Shown: piece after piece, positions 23,924 through 32,163 of the stretch | Numbering within the stretch: position 1 is the stretch's first letter | Layout of the letters: every line of letters starts with the position of its first letter | Source: JAVDCA01 sp035293985 | GTDB lineage: Bacteria > Pseudomonadota > Alphaproteobacteria > Rhizobiales > Xanthobacteraceae | Length of the DNA stretch: 64,000 nt | Reading direction: 5' to 3' | Assembly (NCBI GenBank): GCA_035293985.1 | Contig: DATGLS010000015.1 | Coordinates: 1-64,000, forward strand | Notes under the pieces: generated by a model | The model's database searches: none | Told to the model about the DNA's origin: nothing | Seen by the model: only the letters and a program-made list of their open reading frames with translations | Program-made: the position numbers and the translations under genes

Positions 23924-24883
23924 ATGAGCGACATGCCGAAGACCGTCGAGATCCACGAGGAGGGGCCGCGCGAGGGCTTTCAGATCGAGCCCGGGCCGAT
24001 CGGCAGCGCCGATAAGGTGCGGCTGATCGAGGCGCTGGCACAGACCGGCCTGCGCGACATCCAAGTCTGCTCGTTCGTCAACCCGCGGCTGGTGCCCGGC
24101 TGGGCCGACGCCGACGACGTGGTGCGCGCCGCGAAACCGGCGGCGGGCGTCGACTACACGGCGCTGTGGTTCAACGACAAGGGCCTCGAGCGAGCGCTCG
24201 CGTTTCGGGACAAGCTGCGGCTCACCGGCTCGATCTCGCTCGCCGCCTCCGACGCCTTCACGCGCATGAACCTGCATCGCAGTCATGCCGAGAACGTCGA
24301 GGCGATGCGCAAGCAGACCGCGCTGCATCTCGCCCGCGGTATTCCGGTCAAGCGCATCGGCGTCATGGCGGCATTCGGCTGCAACTACCAGGGCGACATC
24401 GCGCCCACGCAGGTGGTGCGCACGCTGGAGGACGGCTTCACCATCGCGAACGAGGCCGGCGTCACCATCGAGACGCTGTCGCTCGCCGACACCATGGGCT
24501 GGGCGACGCCGCAGCGGATCGAGCGCGCGGTCGCGGAGGTGCGCAGCCGCTGGCCCGACAAGAACATCTCGCTCCACCTGCATGACACGCGCGGCCTCGC
24601 GGTCGCCAATGCGTTTGCGGCGCTTCGCCTCGGCGTCAGCCGGTTCGACGCCACCGTCGGCGGGCTCGGCGGCTGCCCGTTCGCGGCTCACAAGGGCGCG
24701 GCCGGCAACATCTGCACCGAGGAGCTGGTGCTTCTGTGCGAGGAGATGGGCATCGACACCGGGGTCGATCTCGACGACCTGATCGAGGTCGGCCGCATGG
24801 CGGAGGGCATCGTCGGCCATCCGCTGCCGAGCGAGCTCCTGCACGCCGGCAGCATCGATGCGTTTCGCCGGAGGATCAACTGA
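23924..24883 (+). CDS. Hydroxymethylglutaryl-CoA lyase-type enzyme
   Basis: 319-residue TIM-barrel of the HMGL-like (DRE-TIM) family. It begins IHEEGPREGFQIEPGPI, where the Arg is catalytic. Metal-site HLHDTRG lies near 225. The HMG-CoA-lyase Cys loop GLGGCPFAAHKGAAGNICTE lies near 245-265. The reaction would be cleavage of HMG-CoA or a similar 3-hydroxy-acyl-CoA to acetyl-CoA plus a keto acid. The next gene, a family III CoA transferase, overlaps its stop by one base (TGATG). Such lyase/CoA-transferase pairs activate and cleave a branched dicarboxylic acid. Confidence 0.9.
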   Translation: MSDMPKTVEIHEEGPREGFQIEPGPIGSADKVRLIEALAQTGLRDIQVCSFVNPRLVPGWADADDVVRAAKPAAGVDYTALWFNDKGLERALAFRDKLRLTGSISLAASDAFTRMNLHRSHAENVEAMRKQTALHLARGIPVKRIGVMAAFGCNYQGDIAPTQVVRTLEDGFTIANEAGVTIETLSLADTMGWATPQRIERAVAEVRSRWPDKNISLHLHDTRGLAVANAFAALRLGVSRFDATVGGLGGCPFAAHKGAAGNICTEELVLLCEEMGIDTGVDLDDLIEVGRMAEGIVGHPLPSELLHAGSIDAFRRRIN

Positions 24884-26088
24884 TGTCGGTCGCGCCGCTC
24901 GAGGGCGTCAAAGTTCTCGAATTCAGCCATGCCATCATGGGCCCGAGCGCCGGGCTGATGCTCGCCGACATGGGCGCCGACGTCGTCAAGGTCGAGCCGG
25001 CGCCGGGCGGTGATCCGACCCGGCGGCTGCCCGGTTTCGGCGCCGGCTTTTTTCCCGGCTTCAACCGCAACAAACGCAGCGTCGCGATCGACCTCAAGCG
25101 GCCCGAAGGGAGGGCGGCGGTGCACCGGCTCGCGGCGCGCGTCGATATCCTGCTCGAGAACTACGGGCCCGGCACCATGGAACGCCTCGGCTGCGGTTAT
25201 GAGCAATTGCGCGCCGTCAATCCGCGCCTGCTCTACCTCGCCCTGAAGGGCTTTCTGGCCGGGCCGTACGAGAATCGAACGGCGCTCGACGAGGTGGTGC
25301 AGTTTCAGGCCGGGCTCGCCTTCATGACCGGGCCTCCCGGCAAGCCGCTGCGTGCCGGCGCCTCGATCGTCGACATTCTCGGCGCGAGCTTCGGCGTCTC
25401 GGCCGTGCTTGCGGCGCTGCGCGAGCGTGATCGCACCGGCGAGGGCCAGCGCGTCGGCGCCGCCCTGTTCGAGAGCACCGCGTTCCTGATGCTGAGCCAC
25501 ATGGCGGGCTCGGTCGCGACCGGCGAGGCGCCGCGGCCGATGCCGGCGCGCCAGGGCGCGTGGGCGATCTACGATGTGTTCGACACCGCCGACAACGACC
25601 AGCTGTTCATCGGCGTCACCAGCGACCAGCAATGGGCGCGCTTCGCCGAGGTTTTCGCGCTCGAGACGCTCGTTGCCGATCCCCGTCTCGCCACCAACGA
25701 GTCGCGCACGCGCGAGCGCGAATGGCTGATCCCGGCGCTGCGCGAGATCATCGGCAAGTTTCCCAAGGCCGAGGTGCGCCAGCGCTGCGAGACGGCGGCG
25801 GTATCGTGGGCGCCCGTCGGCAAGCCGACGGACCTGTTCACCGATCCGCACCTCATGAGCCACGGCGGCCTCGTCGACACCGTGATCAGGACGCTCGCGG
25901 GCGGCTCGGCCACGGTCGGCTTGCCGGCAATGCCTGTTTCGTTCGGTGCCGAGCAGGCGCGGCCCGGGCTTACACGGCAACCGCCGCGCCTCGGCGAGCA
26001 CAATGCCGAGGTGCTCAGCGAGGCGGGTTTTTCGCCAGCCGAGATCGCGCAGCTCGCCGAGACGAAGGCGATCGCGGCGGCGGCCTGA
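24883..26088 (+). CDS. CaiB/BaiF (family III) CoA transferase
   Basis: 401 residues from the ATG inside TGATG at 24881-24885. Family signature at the N-terminus: EGVKVLEFSHAIMGPSAGLM, then LADMGADVVKVEPAPGGDP and NRNKRSVAIDLKRPEGR. The region LDEVVQFQAGLAFMTG holds the catalytic-Asp-equivalent position. It moves CoA from a donor thioester to an organic acid without ATP. It is translationally coupled to the HMG-CoA-lyase-type gene, so it likely supplies that enzyme's CoA ester. Transcription may extend into the cupin/RidA/isochorismatase genes after a 117-base gap. Confidence 0.92.
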   Translation: MSVAPLEGVKVLEFSHAIMGPSAGLMLADMGADVVKVEPAPGGDPTRRLPGFGAGFFPGFNRNKRSVAIDLKRPEGRAAVHRLAARVDILLENYGPGTMERLGCGYEQLRAVNPRLLYLALKGFLAGPYENRTALDEVVQFQAGLAFMTGPPGKPLRAGASIVDILGASFGVSAVLAALRERDRTGEGQRVGAALFESTAFLMLSHMAGSVATGEAPRPMPARQGAWAIYDVFDTADNDQLFIGVTSDQQWARFAEVFALETLVADPRLATNESRTREREWLIPALREIIGKFPKAEVRQRCETAAVSWAPVGKPTDLFTDPHLMSHGGLVDTVIRTLAGGSATVGLPAMPVSFGAEQARPGLTRQPPRLGEHNAEVLSEAGFSPAEIAQLAETKAIAAAA

Positions 26089-26205
26089 CGCGCGATTTGG
26101 CTGATCCCCGGTTGCGGCGCCGGCGCCGACACGCTTAACTGTCGCCGCGGCCGCGCCGGCTCCATGGCTCATCATAATGACGCGCGGCCCTTCCGGGAGG
26201 ACAAC

Positions 26206-26700
26206 ATGCGTGCGCAGCTTCTCGCATTCAGTTTCGTTGCCGCGGTTGCGGCGTCGACCGCCTCGGCGCAGACGGCGATGACTCAGTTCATGAGCGACAA
26301 GGACATCATGGGCTTGATCGAGAAGGCCAAGGCCGACCGCAAGGGCGACGCTCCCATGGTCGCCGAGCCGGTCCTGCAGCTCGCGCCCTACAAGGCGCAG
26401 ATCGAGTATCGGGCGCTGAAGGCTCCGGCGGCCGTGCACGAGAAGGATGCCGAGCTTTTCGTGGTGATCCAGGGCACGGGCGACATCATCACGGGCGGCA
26501 AGCTGGTCAACGAAAAACGCGTCAATGCCGCGAACCTCTCGGGCTCCGATATCGCCGACGGCCAGACGCATCACGTGGTGAAGGGTGATGTGCTGCTCGT
26601 GCCGAACAACACACCGCACCAGGTCGTCCCGGGCGGCGGCGCACCGATCGTCGTGATGACGATGCACGTCCCATTCCCGGCTCCGGCGAACTGGCCATAA
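26206..26700 (+). CDS. Exported cupin-domain protein
   Basis: 164 residues from ATG 26206 behind GGGAGG. Signal peptide MRAQLLAFSFVAAVAASTASAQ. The rest is a single cupin barrel: VHEKDAELFVVIQGTGDIIT (motif 1 with His and Glu ligands) and HHVVKGDVLLVPNNTPHQVV (motif 2 with His). It probably sits in the periplasm and binds a metal and a small ligand. Followed 18 bases later by a RidA gene and then by a secreted isochorismatase-fold gene; the three look like one operon. No specific reaction can be assigned. Confidence 0.8.
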   Translation: MRAQLLAFSFVAAVAASTASAQTAMTQFMSDKDIMGLIEKAKADRKGDAPMVAEPVLQLAPYKAQIEYRALKAPAAVHEKDAELFVVIQGTGDIITGGKLVNEKRVNAANLSGSDIADGQTHHVVKGDVLLVPNNTPHQVVPGGGAPIVVMTMHVPFPAPANWP

Positions 26701-26718
26701 CCATCGAGGAAGAGACGC

Positions 26719-27129
26719 TTGTCCGAGGCCGCATCGATCCGGCACGTCAATCCGCCGGAGCTGGGCACGCCGCCCGGCTATTCGCAGATCGTGGAGGTGC
26801 GCGCGGGCCGTATCGTCTTCATCGCGGGCCAGACCGCGCTCGATGCGGTCGGCAATGTGGTCGGGCGGGGCGATTTCGCCGCGCAGGCGGCGCAAGTCTT
26901 CCACAATCTCGGCGTCGCGCTGCGGGCCGTCGGCGGCACGGCGCGCAACCTCGTGAAGCTCACAGTCTTCTTGCGCGACATGAACGACCTTGCGGCCTAT
27001 CGCATGGCCCGCAACCGATTCTTCGCGACCGTGACGCCACCTGCCGCGCCCGCCGTCACGCTGGTCGAGGTGTCGCGCCTCTATGGCACGGATTTTCTGA
27101 TCGAGATCGAGGCGGTGGCGGCGCTCTGA
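26719..27129 (+). CDS. RidA (YjgF/YER057c) family protein
   Basis: 136 residues from TTG 26719, chosen for GAGGAAGAG just upstream. Family pattern: NPPELGTPPGYSQIVEV, GRIVFIAGQTALDAVGNVVG, QAAQVFHNLGVALRAVGGTA, LVEVSRLYGTDFLIEIEAVA. RidA proteins hydrolyse reactive enamine/imine intermediates, while other members of the superfamily have specialised deaminase roles. This one diverges at its N-terminus and may be specialised for the pathway of its neighbours (cupin, isochorismatase-like). Cytosolic, no signal. Confidence 0.85.
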   Translation: MSEAASIRHVNPPELGTPPGYSQIVEVRAGRIVFIAGQTALDAVGNVVGRGDFAAQAAQVFHNLGVALRAVGGTARNLVKLTVFLRDMNDLAAYRMARNRFFATVTPPAAPAVTLVEVSRLYGTDFLIEIEAVAAL

Positions 27130-27150
27130 CGAGGAGGCAAGGGACCGGCA

Positions 27151-27804
27151 ATGAGCTCGGCCAAAGCATTTCGTGGCACTCTTCTGTTGGCAGCCGCGCT
27201 CGCGGGGCTCGCCGGGTGGCCGGCGTCCGCAAACGACATCACGCAGGAATGGGCGAGCGTGAAGCCGCCGCCGGTGCCGCAGCTCACGCCCGCAACCATC
27301 GAGCCGAAGACCACTGCGCTGCTGGTGCTCGATTTCATGAAGACCAATTGCGGCACGCGCCCGCGCTGCGCCTCGACGGTGCCGGTCGCCAACAAGCTGA
27401 TCGCGATGGCGCGCGCCCACGGCATGTTGTTGTTCTACACCTTGGTCGGCGAGAACGCGAAGCCCGACGGCATGGTCGACGGCATCGAGCGGCCGCATGA
27501 CGGCGAGTGGGTGCAGCGCGGCGGCGCCGACAAGTTCATCGGATCCGATCTCGATGAGCGTCTCAAGGCGCGCGGGATCAAGACCGTGATCGTGGTCGGC
27601 ACCTCGGCACAGGGCGCGGTGGTCGGCACCAGCAACGGCGCGACGCAGCGCGGCTATAAGGCGGTCGTGCCGGTTGACGGCATGTCGGCGGAGGACCCCT
27701 ACAACGAGCAATACGCGGCCTGGCACCTCTACAAGGGCGGCCCGGCGCCGCTCATCAGGAACGTGACGCTGACGCGCAGCGACATGGTCACGTTCGCGAA
27801 GTGA
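27151..27804 (+). CDS. Secreted isochorismatase-fold protein lacking the catalytic cysteine
   Basis: 217 residues. Signal peptide MSSAKAFRGTLLLAAALAGLAGWPASA. The isochorismatase-like fold follows: TALLVLDFMKTN with the conserved Asp, then GGADKFIGSDLDERLKARGI with the conserved Lys. The third triad member should be a Cys in a GxxxNxCV-type loop; here the loop reads VVGTSAQGAVVGTSNGA with Ala in that place. The usual amidase/isochorismatase chemistry is therefore unlikely. It could be a binding protein or use another mechanism. Last gene of the cupin-RidA group; a strong stem-loop follows 12 bases after the stop. Confidence 0.75.
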   Translation: MSSAKAFRGTLLLAAALAGLAGWPASANDITQEWASVKPPPVPQLTPATIEPKTTALLVLDFMKTNCGTRPRCASTVPVANKLIAMARAHGMLLFYTLVGENAKPDGMVDGIERPHDGEWVQRGGADKFIGSDLDERLKARGIKTVIVVGTSAQGAVVGTSNGATQRGYKAVVPVDGMSAEDPYNEQYAAWHLYKGGPAPLIRNVTLTRSDMVTFAK

Positions 27805-27816
27805 GCGCGGTATCAG

Positions 27817-27852
27817 CGCTCCTCTCCCCGCATCTTCGCGGGGAGAGGAGCG
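27817..27852. terminator. Stem-loop with 15-bp perfect arms
   Basis: CGCTCCTCTCCCCGC (27817-27831), loop ATCTTC, GCGGGGAGAGGAGCG (27838-27852). It lies 12 bases after the isochorismatase-like stop. No T-run follows on the plus strand, so this is either a factor-dependent stop/RNA stabiliser or part of a repeat. Confidence 0.55.
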
Positions 27853-27913
27853 GGGCCAGGCGAGGGACTCCATCCGCGAACGCGGCGCCAGCGGCGCTCA
27901 TCGCCCCTGCGCG

Positions 27914-27963
27914 CAAGTGCAGCCCCCAAGTGCAGCCCCCCAAGTGCAGCCCCCAAGTGCAGG
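27914..27963. repeat. Short tandem repeat, about 13 bp x 4
   Basis: Four copies of AAGTGCAGCCCCC with small length changes in the C-run, between the stem-loop and the decayed Bug gene. Non-coding; likely replication-slippage product. Confidence 0.7.
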
Positions 27964-28005
27964 GAGAGGGAGGGTAAACGGCGTGCGTCGTGGCCCACTC
28001 TGGCT

Positions 28006-28391
28006 TCATGCCGGCGACTTGACGACCTTGCCCCATCTCGATTTTCGCGGGATGAATTTCTGCTACTCGGCGATGCCGAACGGCATCGGATCGGCCCCGA
28101 GATTGGCGAGCCTCGACTTGAGCGTGGGGGCCGGCGAGCAGCGCGTCAGGGTCCCTGTAGAGCTTGGCGACAATCCCGTTCGGCGTGCCCTTCGGCGCCG
28201 CGAGGCCGTGCCAGTTCGACAGGACGTTGCGATCACGGGCGCCACTACCTCGGTCGCGGCGTCCGCCGGGAAGCGCCGACGAGGCGGACCGGATGCGACG
28301 GATAAGCGTCCCCCCGCGCAAGGCGGGAGAGCGCCGGCAGCGCGAGGGAACCGGCCGCTAGATCAAGGAGTTGTCGACCGCGAAGGACCAT
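28006..28391 (-). pseudogene. Decayed Bug/TctC substrate-binding protein gene
   Basis: The start at 28391 gives a Bug-style leader MVLRGRQLLDLAAGSLALPA followed by DAYPSHPVRLV, the mature N-terminus of the family. The central part (about 600 bases) is missing. The sequence resumes with NWHGLAAPKGTPNGIVAKLY. A frame change leads to SRLANLGADPMPFGIAE, then an in-frame TAG, then KSRWGKVVKSPA and the final stop at 28006-28008. The pieces match the family C-terminus (TPxxIVxKL, LGADP, KWGKVVK) in the right order. One large deletion, frameshift(s) and a nonsense codon make it non-functional. Confidence 0.8.
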
Positions 28392-28626
28392 GGCGCGACC
28401 CCCCTTTAGGTCACGATATAGGGCAGTGCAGACCGGGTCCGGGTGGCGCGGTTTGCCACGCCCGGCGGCCCTGGGCCGACACGGGATTGCCCCCGAGTCG
28501 GGCGGCCCTGCCGCGCGCGGCGTCGGCTCGGACGCCGGCTCGGACAATTGTATCCCGCCGCAAAATCTGGGAAACCAAGCGCGGACAGGCGATTCAGGTT
28601 GGGCAAGGGCGGGTGGAGACGCCGCC

Positions 28627-30081
28627 ATGGGGGAGGCGACCATAGACCAGGGGGTGAGTTTTAGGCCGCCGGCACCGACGCCGCGGGCGGCGCGCGCGGG
28701 TCCGATCACGCTCATTCGTGCGCTCTGGAATAGCCCGATCGAGGCGTGGACGCAGGCCCATTTCGAGGAGCCGGTGGTGAGCCACGGGCTGCCGTTCGGA
28801 AAGGCGCTCATCGTCAATGATCCAGCCGGCATCGAGCACGTTCTGCTGCGCAACGCCGCGAACTATCGCAAGGACACGCTGCAGCGGCGCATCATCGCGG
28901 GCGGGCTGAGCAACGGCCTGCTGACCGCCGAGAACGAGCAGTGGCGCTTCCAGCGCCGCACGCTCGCGCCGATGTTCTCGCTGCGCACCATTCGCGGCTT
29001 CAGCGCGCCGATGCGGCAGGTGGCCGACGAATACGTCGCGCGCTGGCGCGCGCTCGCAGCGGGCGAGAGCGTCGACATGGCGGCCGAGATGACCCGCCTC
29101 ACGCTGGAGGTGCTGGAGCGCACGATCTTCTCCGATGGTCTCGGCCACTCGATCGAGGAATTCCGCGGCGCGATGCGCAGCTATTTCGACACGATCGGGC
29201 GCATCGACCCGTTCGACCTGCTCGGCCTGCCGGACGCGATCCCGCGCCTCACCCGCCTGCAGGCGCGCGGTGCCCTGCGTTTCTTCGATACGGCAGTGGA
29301 TACGATCATCGCCAACCGCGGCCGCCGCCTCGCCGAGGAGCCGCAGGCGGTCGCGCGCGACATTCTCACACTGCTGCTCGAGGCGCGCGATCCGCAGACC
29401 GGAAGCGGCTTGAGCGAGGTCGAGATCAAGGCGAACATCATCACCTTCATCGCCGCCGGTCACGAGACGACCGCCAACGCGCTCGCGTGGTCGCTCTTCC
29501 TGCTGTCGCAGTCACCGGCGTGGAGCGAGCGCGTGGCCGCGGAGGCGGAGCGCGAGCTCGCGGGCCCGATCGACGCGGCGGCCGACAGCATGGTGGCGAC
29601 CCGCGCCGTGATCGAGGAGGCGATGCGGCTCTATCCGCCGCTCGCCGCCATCAGCCGCGAGGCCATCGGCCCGGACGAGATCGCCGGCCATCCGGTCGCG
29701 GCGGGTTGCACGGTCGTGATCGCGCCCTACGTCTTGCATCGCCACCGGGGGCTATGGGAGCGGCCCGACCTGTTCGATCCGAGCCGCTTCTTGCCGGATG
29801 CGCGCGAGCAGATCGGCCGCTACGCCTATCTGCCGTTCGGCGCCGGCCCGCGCATCTGCATCGGCGCCGCCTTCGCGCTGCAGGAAGCAACGCTGGTGCT
29901 CGGCACGATCCTGCGTCATTTCCGCGTCGCGCTTGCGCCCGGGACCAGGGTATGGCCGCTGCAGCGTCTGACCTTGCGCCCGCGCGGCGGCCTGCCGATG
30001 GTGCTCGCACGACGCGAAAGCGGCCTCGCGTGCGCGGCGCCCGATGGCGCGGTTGCGAAGGCGGAAGTGCCTCAGCCGTAG
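28627..30081 (+). CDS. Cytochrome P450
   Basis: 484 residues from ATG 28627 (the frame is open further left but has no P450-like sequence). I-helix AAGHETTANAL near 275, K-helix EEAMRLYPP (ExxR), and the haem loop YLPFGAGPRICIGAAFALQE with the haem-ligating Cys near 411. Length and the AGHETT pattern fit bacterial CYP of the fatty-acid/alkane-like type (similar to P450-BM3/CYP102 or CYP4-like haem domains) with no fused reductase. No ferredoxin or reductase gene is adjacent, so redox partners come from elsewhere. Convergent with an MFS gene two bases after its stop. Confidence 0.93.
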   Translation: MGEATIDQGVSFRPPAPTPRAARAGPITLIRALWNSPIEAWTQAHFEEPVVSHGLPFGKALIVNDPAGIEHVLLRNAANYRKDTLQRRIIAGGLSNGLLTAENEQWRFQRRTLAPMFSLRTIRGFSAPMRQVADEYVARWRALAAGESVDMAAEMTRLTLEVLERTIFSDGLGHSIEEFRGAMRSYFDTIGRIDPFDLLGLPDAIPRLTRLQARGALRFFDTAVDTIIANRGRRLAEEPQAVARDILTLLLEARDPQTGSGLSEVEIKANIITFIAAGHETTANALAWSLFLLSQSPAWSERVAAEAERELAGPIDAAADSMVATRAVIEEAMRLYPPLAAISREAIGPDEIAGHPVAAGCTVVIAPYVLHRHRGLWERPDLFDPSRFLPDAREQIGRYAYLPFGAGPRICIGAAFALQEATLVLGTILRHFRVALAPGTRVWPLQRLTLRPRGGLPMVLARRESGLACAAPDGAVAKAEVPQP

Positions 30082-30083
30082 GG

Positions 30084-31325
30084 TCAGCGCGACTTCGTGT
30101 ATCTGGCGCCGAACACGAGCGCCGCCGCTGCAAAGACGACGATCAATCCGGCAAACGCGAAACTCGCGATCGACGCATTGGTGATCGTCGTGAGCACGCC
30201 GATGCCGATGACCGGCAGCGCGTTTCCGCAGAAGCAGCAGAGCAGATAGCTCGACACCACCTCGGCCCGCCGGTCGGGCGGCGCGATCTCGTTCACGACC
30301 TGTAGGGTGCCGCGATAGCCGAGCCCCGATGCGACCGCGCAGGCCGCGGTGGCGATGAGCATCAGCGGCATCGAAGCGGTCAGCTGCGCCGCGACGATCA
30401 GAAGCACGGCCGGGATCATCAGCGCGAGCGCCCACAGCATGGCGGCGCGGCTCGACAGGCGCGGCGTGAGCACCAGGATGATCGCCGCGATGACGCCGAG
30501 CTCGAGCAGCATCGCGCCCGCAATGGCGTGGTTGCTCTCGTGCAGGCGCGTCGCGAGCACGCTCGGCGCGAGCGCCGCATAGAAGCCGATCAAGGCCATG
30601 GCGCCGAAGCCGCCGACCGCCGGCGCCACGAACTCGCCGCGGATGGTCCGCGGCACGCCGAGCTGCGGCCGCAGTGACAGGCGGCCGGGATCGAGGTGGG
30701 GCCGCGCCACGGTTTCACGCGTGCGGGTGGTCAGCAGCGCGATCGCAAGCAGCACCACGATGTAGAGCACGAACGGCAGGTGGACGGGCCATGGCGCATA
30801 TTGCGCCAGCAGCCCGCCGACGGCCGCGCCGAGGCCGATGCCGACGAAGTTGGCGGAGACCGCCGCGATGGTCGCGCGCGACTTGTCTCTGGCGGGGATG
30901 AGCTCCGCGAGCCACGCGGTCGCGGTGCCGGCACCGACGCTGACGCCGAGGCCGGTGAGGACGCGTCCGACGTACAGAGCGGGGGTGCCGGTCGCGAATA
31001 GGAACACGAGCGCGCCGGCGATCGTCACGCCAACCGCCGGCAGCATGGTGGCGCGGCGGCCGAACGTGTCAGAGAGGCGGCCGAACCACATGAGCGAGGC
31101 GAGGTTGCCGAGAACGTAGATCGCATAGATCAGCGTCAATGTTATGCGCGAGAAGCCGAATTGCTGCTGATAGATGACGTAGAGCGGAGTGAGCAGCGTG
31201 CTGCCGGCGAAGAGCGTAGCGATCATTGCGCCGACCGCCGCGGCTGCGGCGGTGCCCTCCAGCTGGATCGACCCTTGCGCCATATGGCGTAGCGCTTCTG
31301 CGGTGCGCGCCGATACGTGTGACAT
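30084..31325 (-). CDS. MFS transporter
   Basis: About 413 residues with twelve predicted membrane segments. The start is uncertain: ATG 31325 preceded by GAGGTCGAGG is preferred over ATG 31337. Major-facilitator landmarks: loop 2-3 motif WFGRLSDTFGRRATMLPAVG, and VLTGLGVSVGAGTATAWLAE in segment 4-5. Likely an efflux or solute:proton antiporter of the drug-resistance type. Its stop is two bases from the P450 stop on the other strand, so the two genes are convergent. Substrate unknown. Confidence 0.88.
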   Translation of the reverse strand: MSHVSARTAEALRHMAQGSIQLEGTAAAAAVGAMIATLFAGSTLLTPLYVIYQQQFGFSRITLTLIYAIYVLGNLASLMWFGRLSDTFGRRATMLPAVGVTIAGALVFLFATGTPALYVGRVLTGLGVSVGAGTATAWLAELIPARDKSRATIAAVSANFVGIGLGAAVGGLLAQYAPWPVHLPFVLYIVVLLAIALLTTRTRETVARPHLDPGRLSLRPQLGVPRTIRGEFVAPAVGGFGAMALIGFYAALAPSVLATRLHESNHAIAGAMLLELGVIAAIILVLTPRLSSRAAMLWALALMIPAVLLIVAAQLTASMPLMLIATAACAVASGLGYRGTLQVVNEIAPPDRRAEVVSSYLLCCFCGNALPVIGIGVLTTITNASIASFAFAGLIVVFAAAALVFGARYTKSR

Positions 31326-31512
31326 CCTCGACCTCATTCGTACGTCGACCTCCCGCGCGAACGCGGAAGCATCGATTTGTCAATGAGGTGGCGGAGTGGT
31401 CGTTCCGACACTACGGCGATGGGCGTAGTTCCGAGGAACTCGGGCACTTGGTCGAAGAAGAGGCTGAATCAGGTTCCGCGCGCAAGCTGTTGGTTGGCTT
31501 ACAGTTGGACGC

Positions 31513-32046
31513 TCAACCGGCGCGCGCGCGTGCGCTCGCAAGGTCGAGTGCGTCTGCCGCTTCGCGGGCCTCGCTTCTCGCGTCCGGCCGGTCGAGAAAC
31601 CGACGGATGTGGTCTTTTGTGGCGTAAGGAATCGGCTCGTGCCATTGGTCCGTGAGGGCGACGGCATCGCCGACCGCGATGAACCCGCGATTGAGGAAGC
31701 AGCCGAGAAATCCGCGCTTGTCCAGGGCGGCATCGGACGCGATGGGCGGCCTGGTCCGTCGGTCCGGCTCACAGGGGAACGTGAGGCGAATGAGCGCATC
31801 GCCGATCCGGAGCACGCTGCCCGACGGCAAGTCGTAAAGACCGTCGAGGTCGACGGCGATGTTCTCGCGCAGATCGCCGACCGCCAGGCCGAGTTCCCGG
31901 GTCACGGCGCGCGAGGTGATCAATACTTGGCGCAACGGCGGGCAACGCACGCCACCCGAGATGCCGTTCGGCGTGAAGGCAAATCGACTCACGACGTCGA
32001 GGCGCTCGCCATGGGCGCGTTTGATGAAGAGATGGGTGACGGTCAC
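31513..32046 (-). CDS. MOSC-domain protein
   Basis: 177 residues from GTG 32046 (GGGGATC upstream). MOSC (MOCO sulfurase C-terminal) features: GGVRCPPLRQVLITS, GDLRENIAVDLDGLYDLPSG, and the domain core ALIRLTFPCEPDR...KRGFLGCFLNRGF. The conserved Cys is in FPCEP. MOSC proteins bind or transfer sulfur to molybdenum cofactor or act as N-hydroxylated-compound reductases with partner proteins. A molybdoenzyme (CoxL-like) is in the window at 17644, but no direct link is visible. The 187 bases between this gene and the MFS start hold nothing I recognise. Confidence 0.78.
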   Translation of the reverse strand: MTVTHLFIKRAHGERLDVVSRFAFTPNGISGGVRCPPLRQVLITSRAVTRELGLAVGDLRENIAVDLDGLYDLPSGSVLRIGDALIRLTFPCEPDRRTRPPIASDAALDKRGFLGCFLNRGFIAVGDAVALTDQWHEPIPYATKDHIRRFLDRPDARSEAREAADALDLASARARAG

Positions 32047-32163
32047 GATGATCCCCGCGCAACCCGTGACGATCTGGCCAACCCGGCTGGCCGAAGCGTG
32101 ACGACTCGCGACCGTTCTTATGTTGATTTCAAGGCAAATCGCGGCACCGGAACCCTCTGGGCG

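Noticed and set aside
24688..27873. A 1,061-codon open frame on the minus strand
   Set aside because: It is antisense to HMG-CoA lyase, CoA transferase, cupin, RidA and isochorismatase-like genes, all with clear families; it arises from the high-GC codon pattern.
27914..27963. CRISPR-like array
   Set aside because: Units are about 13 bases with no spacers; a simple tandem repeat.
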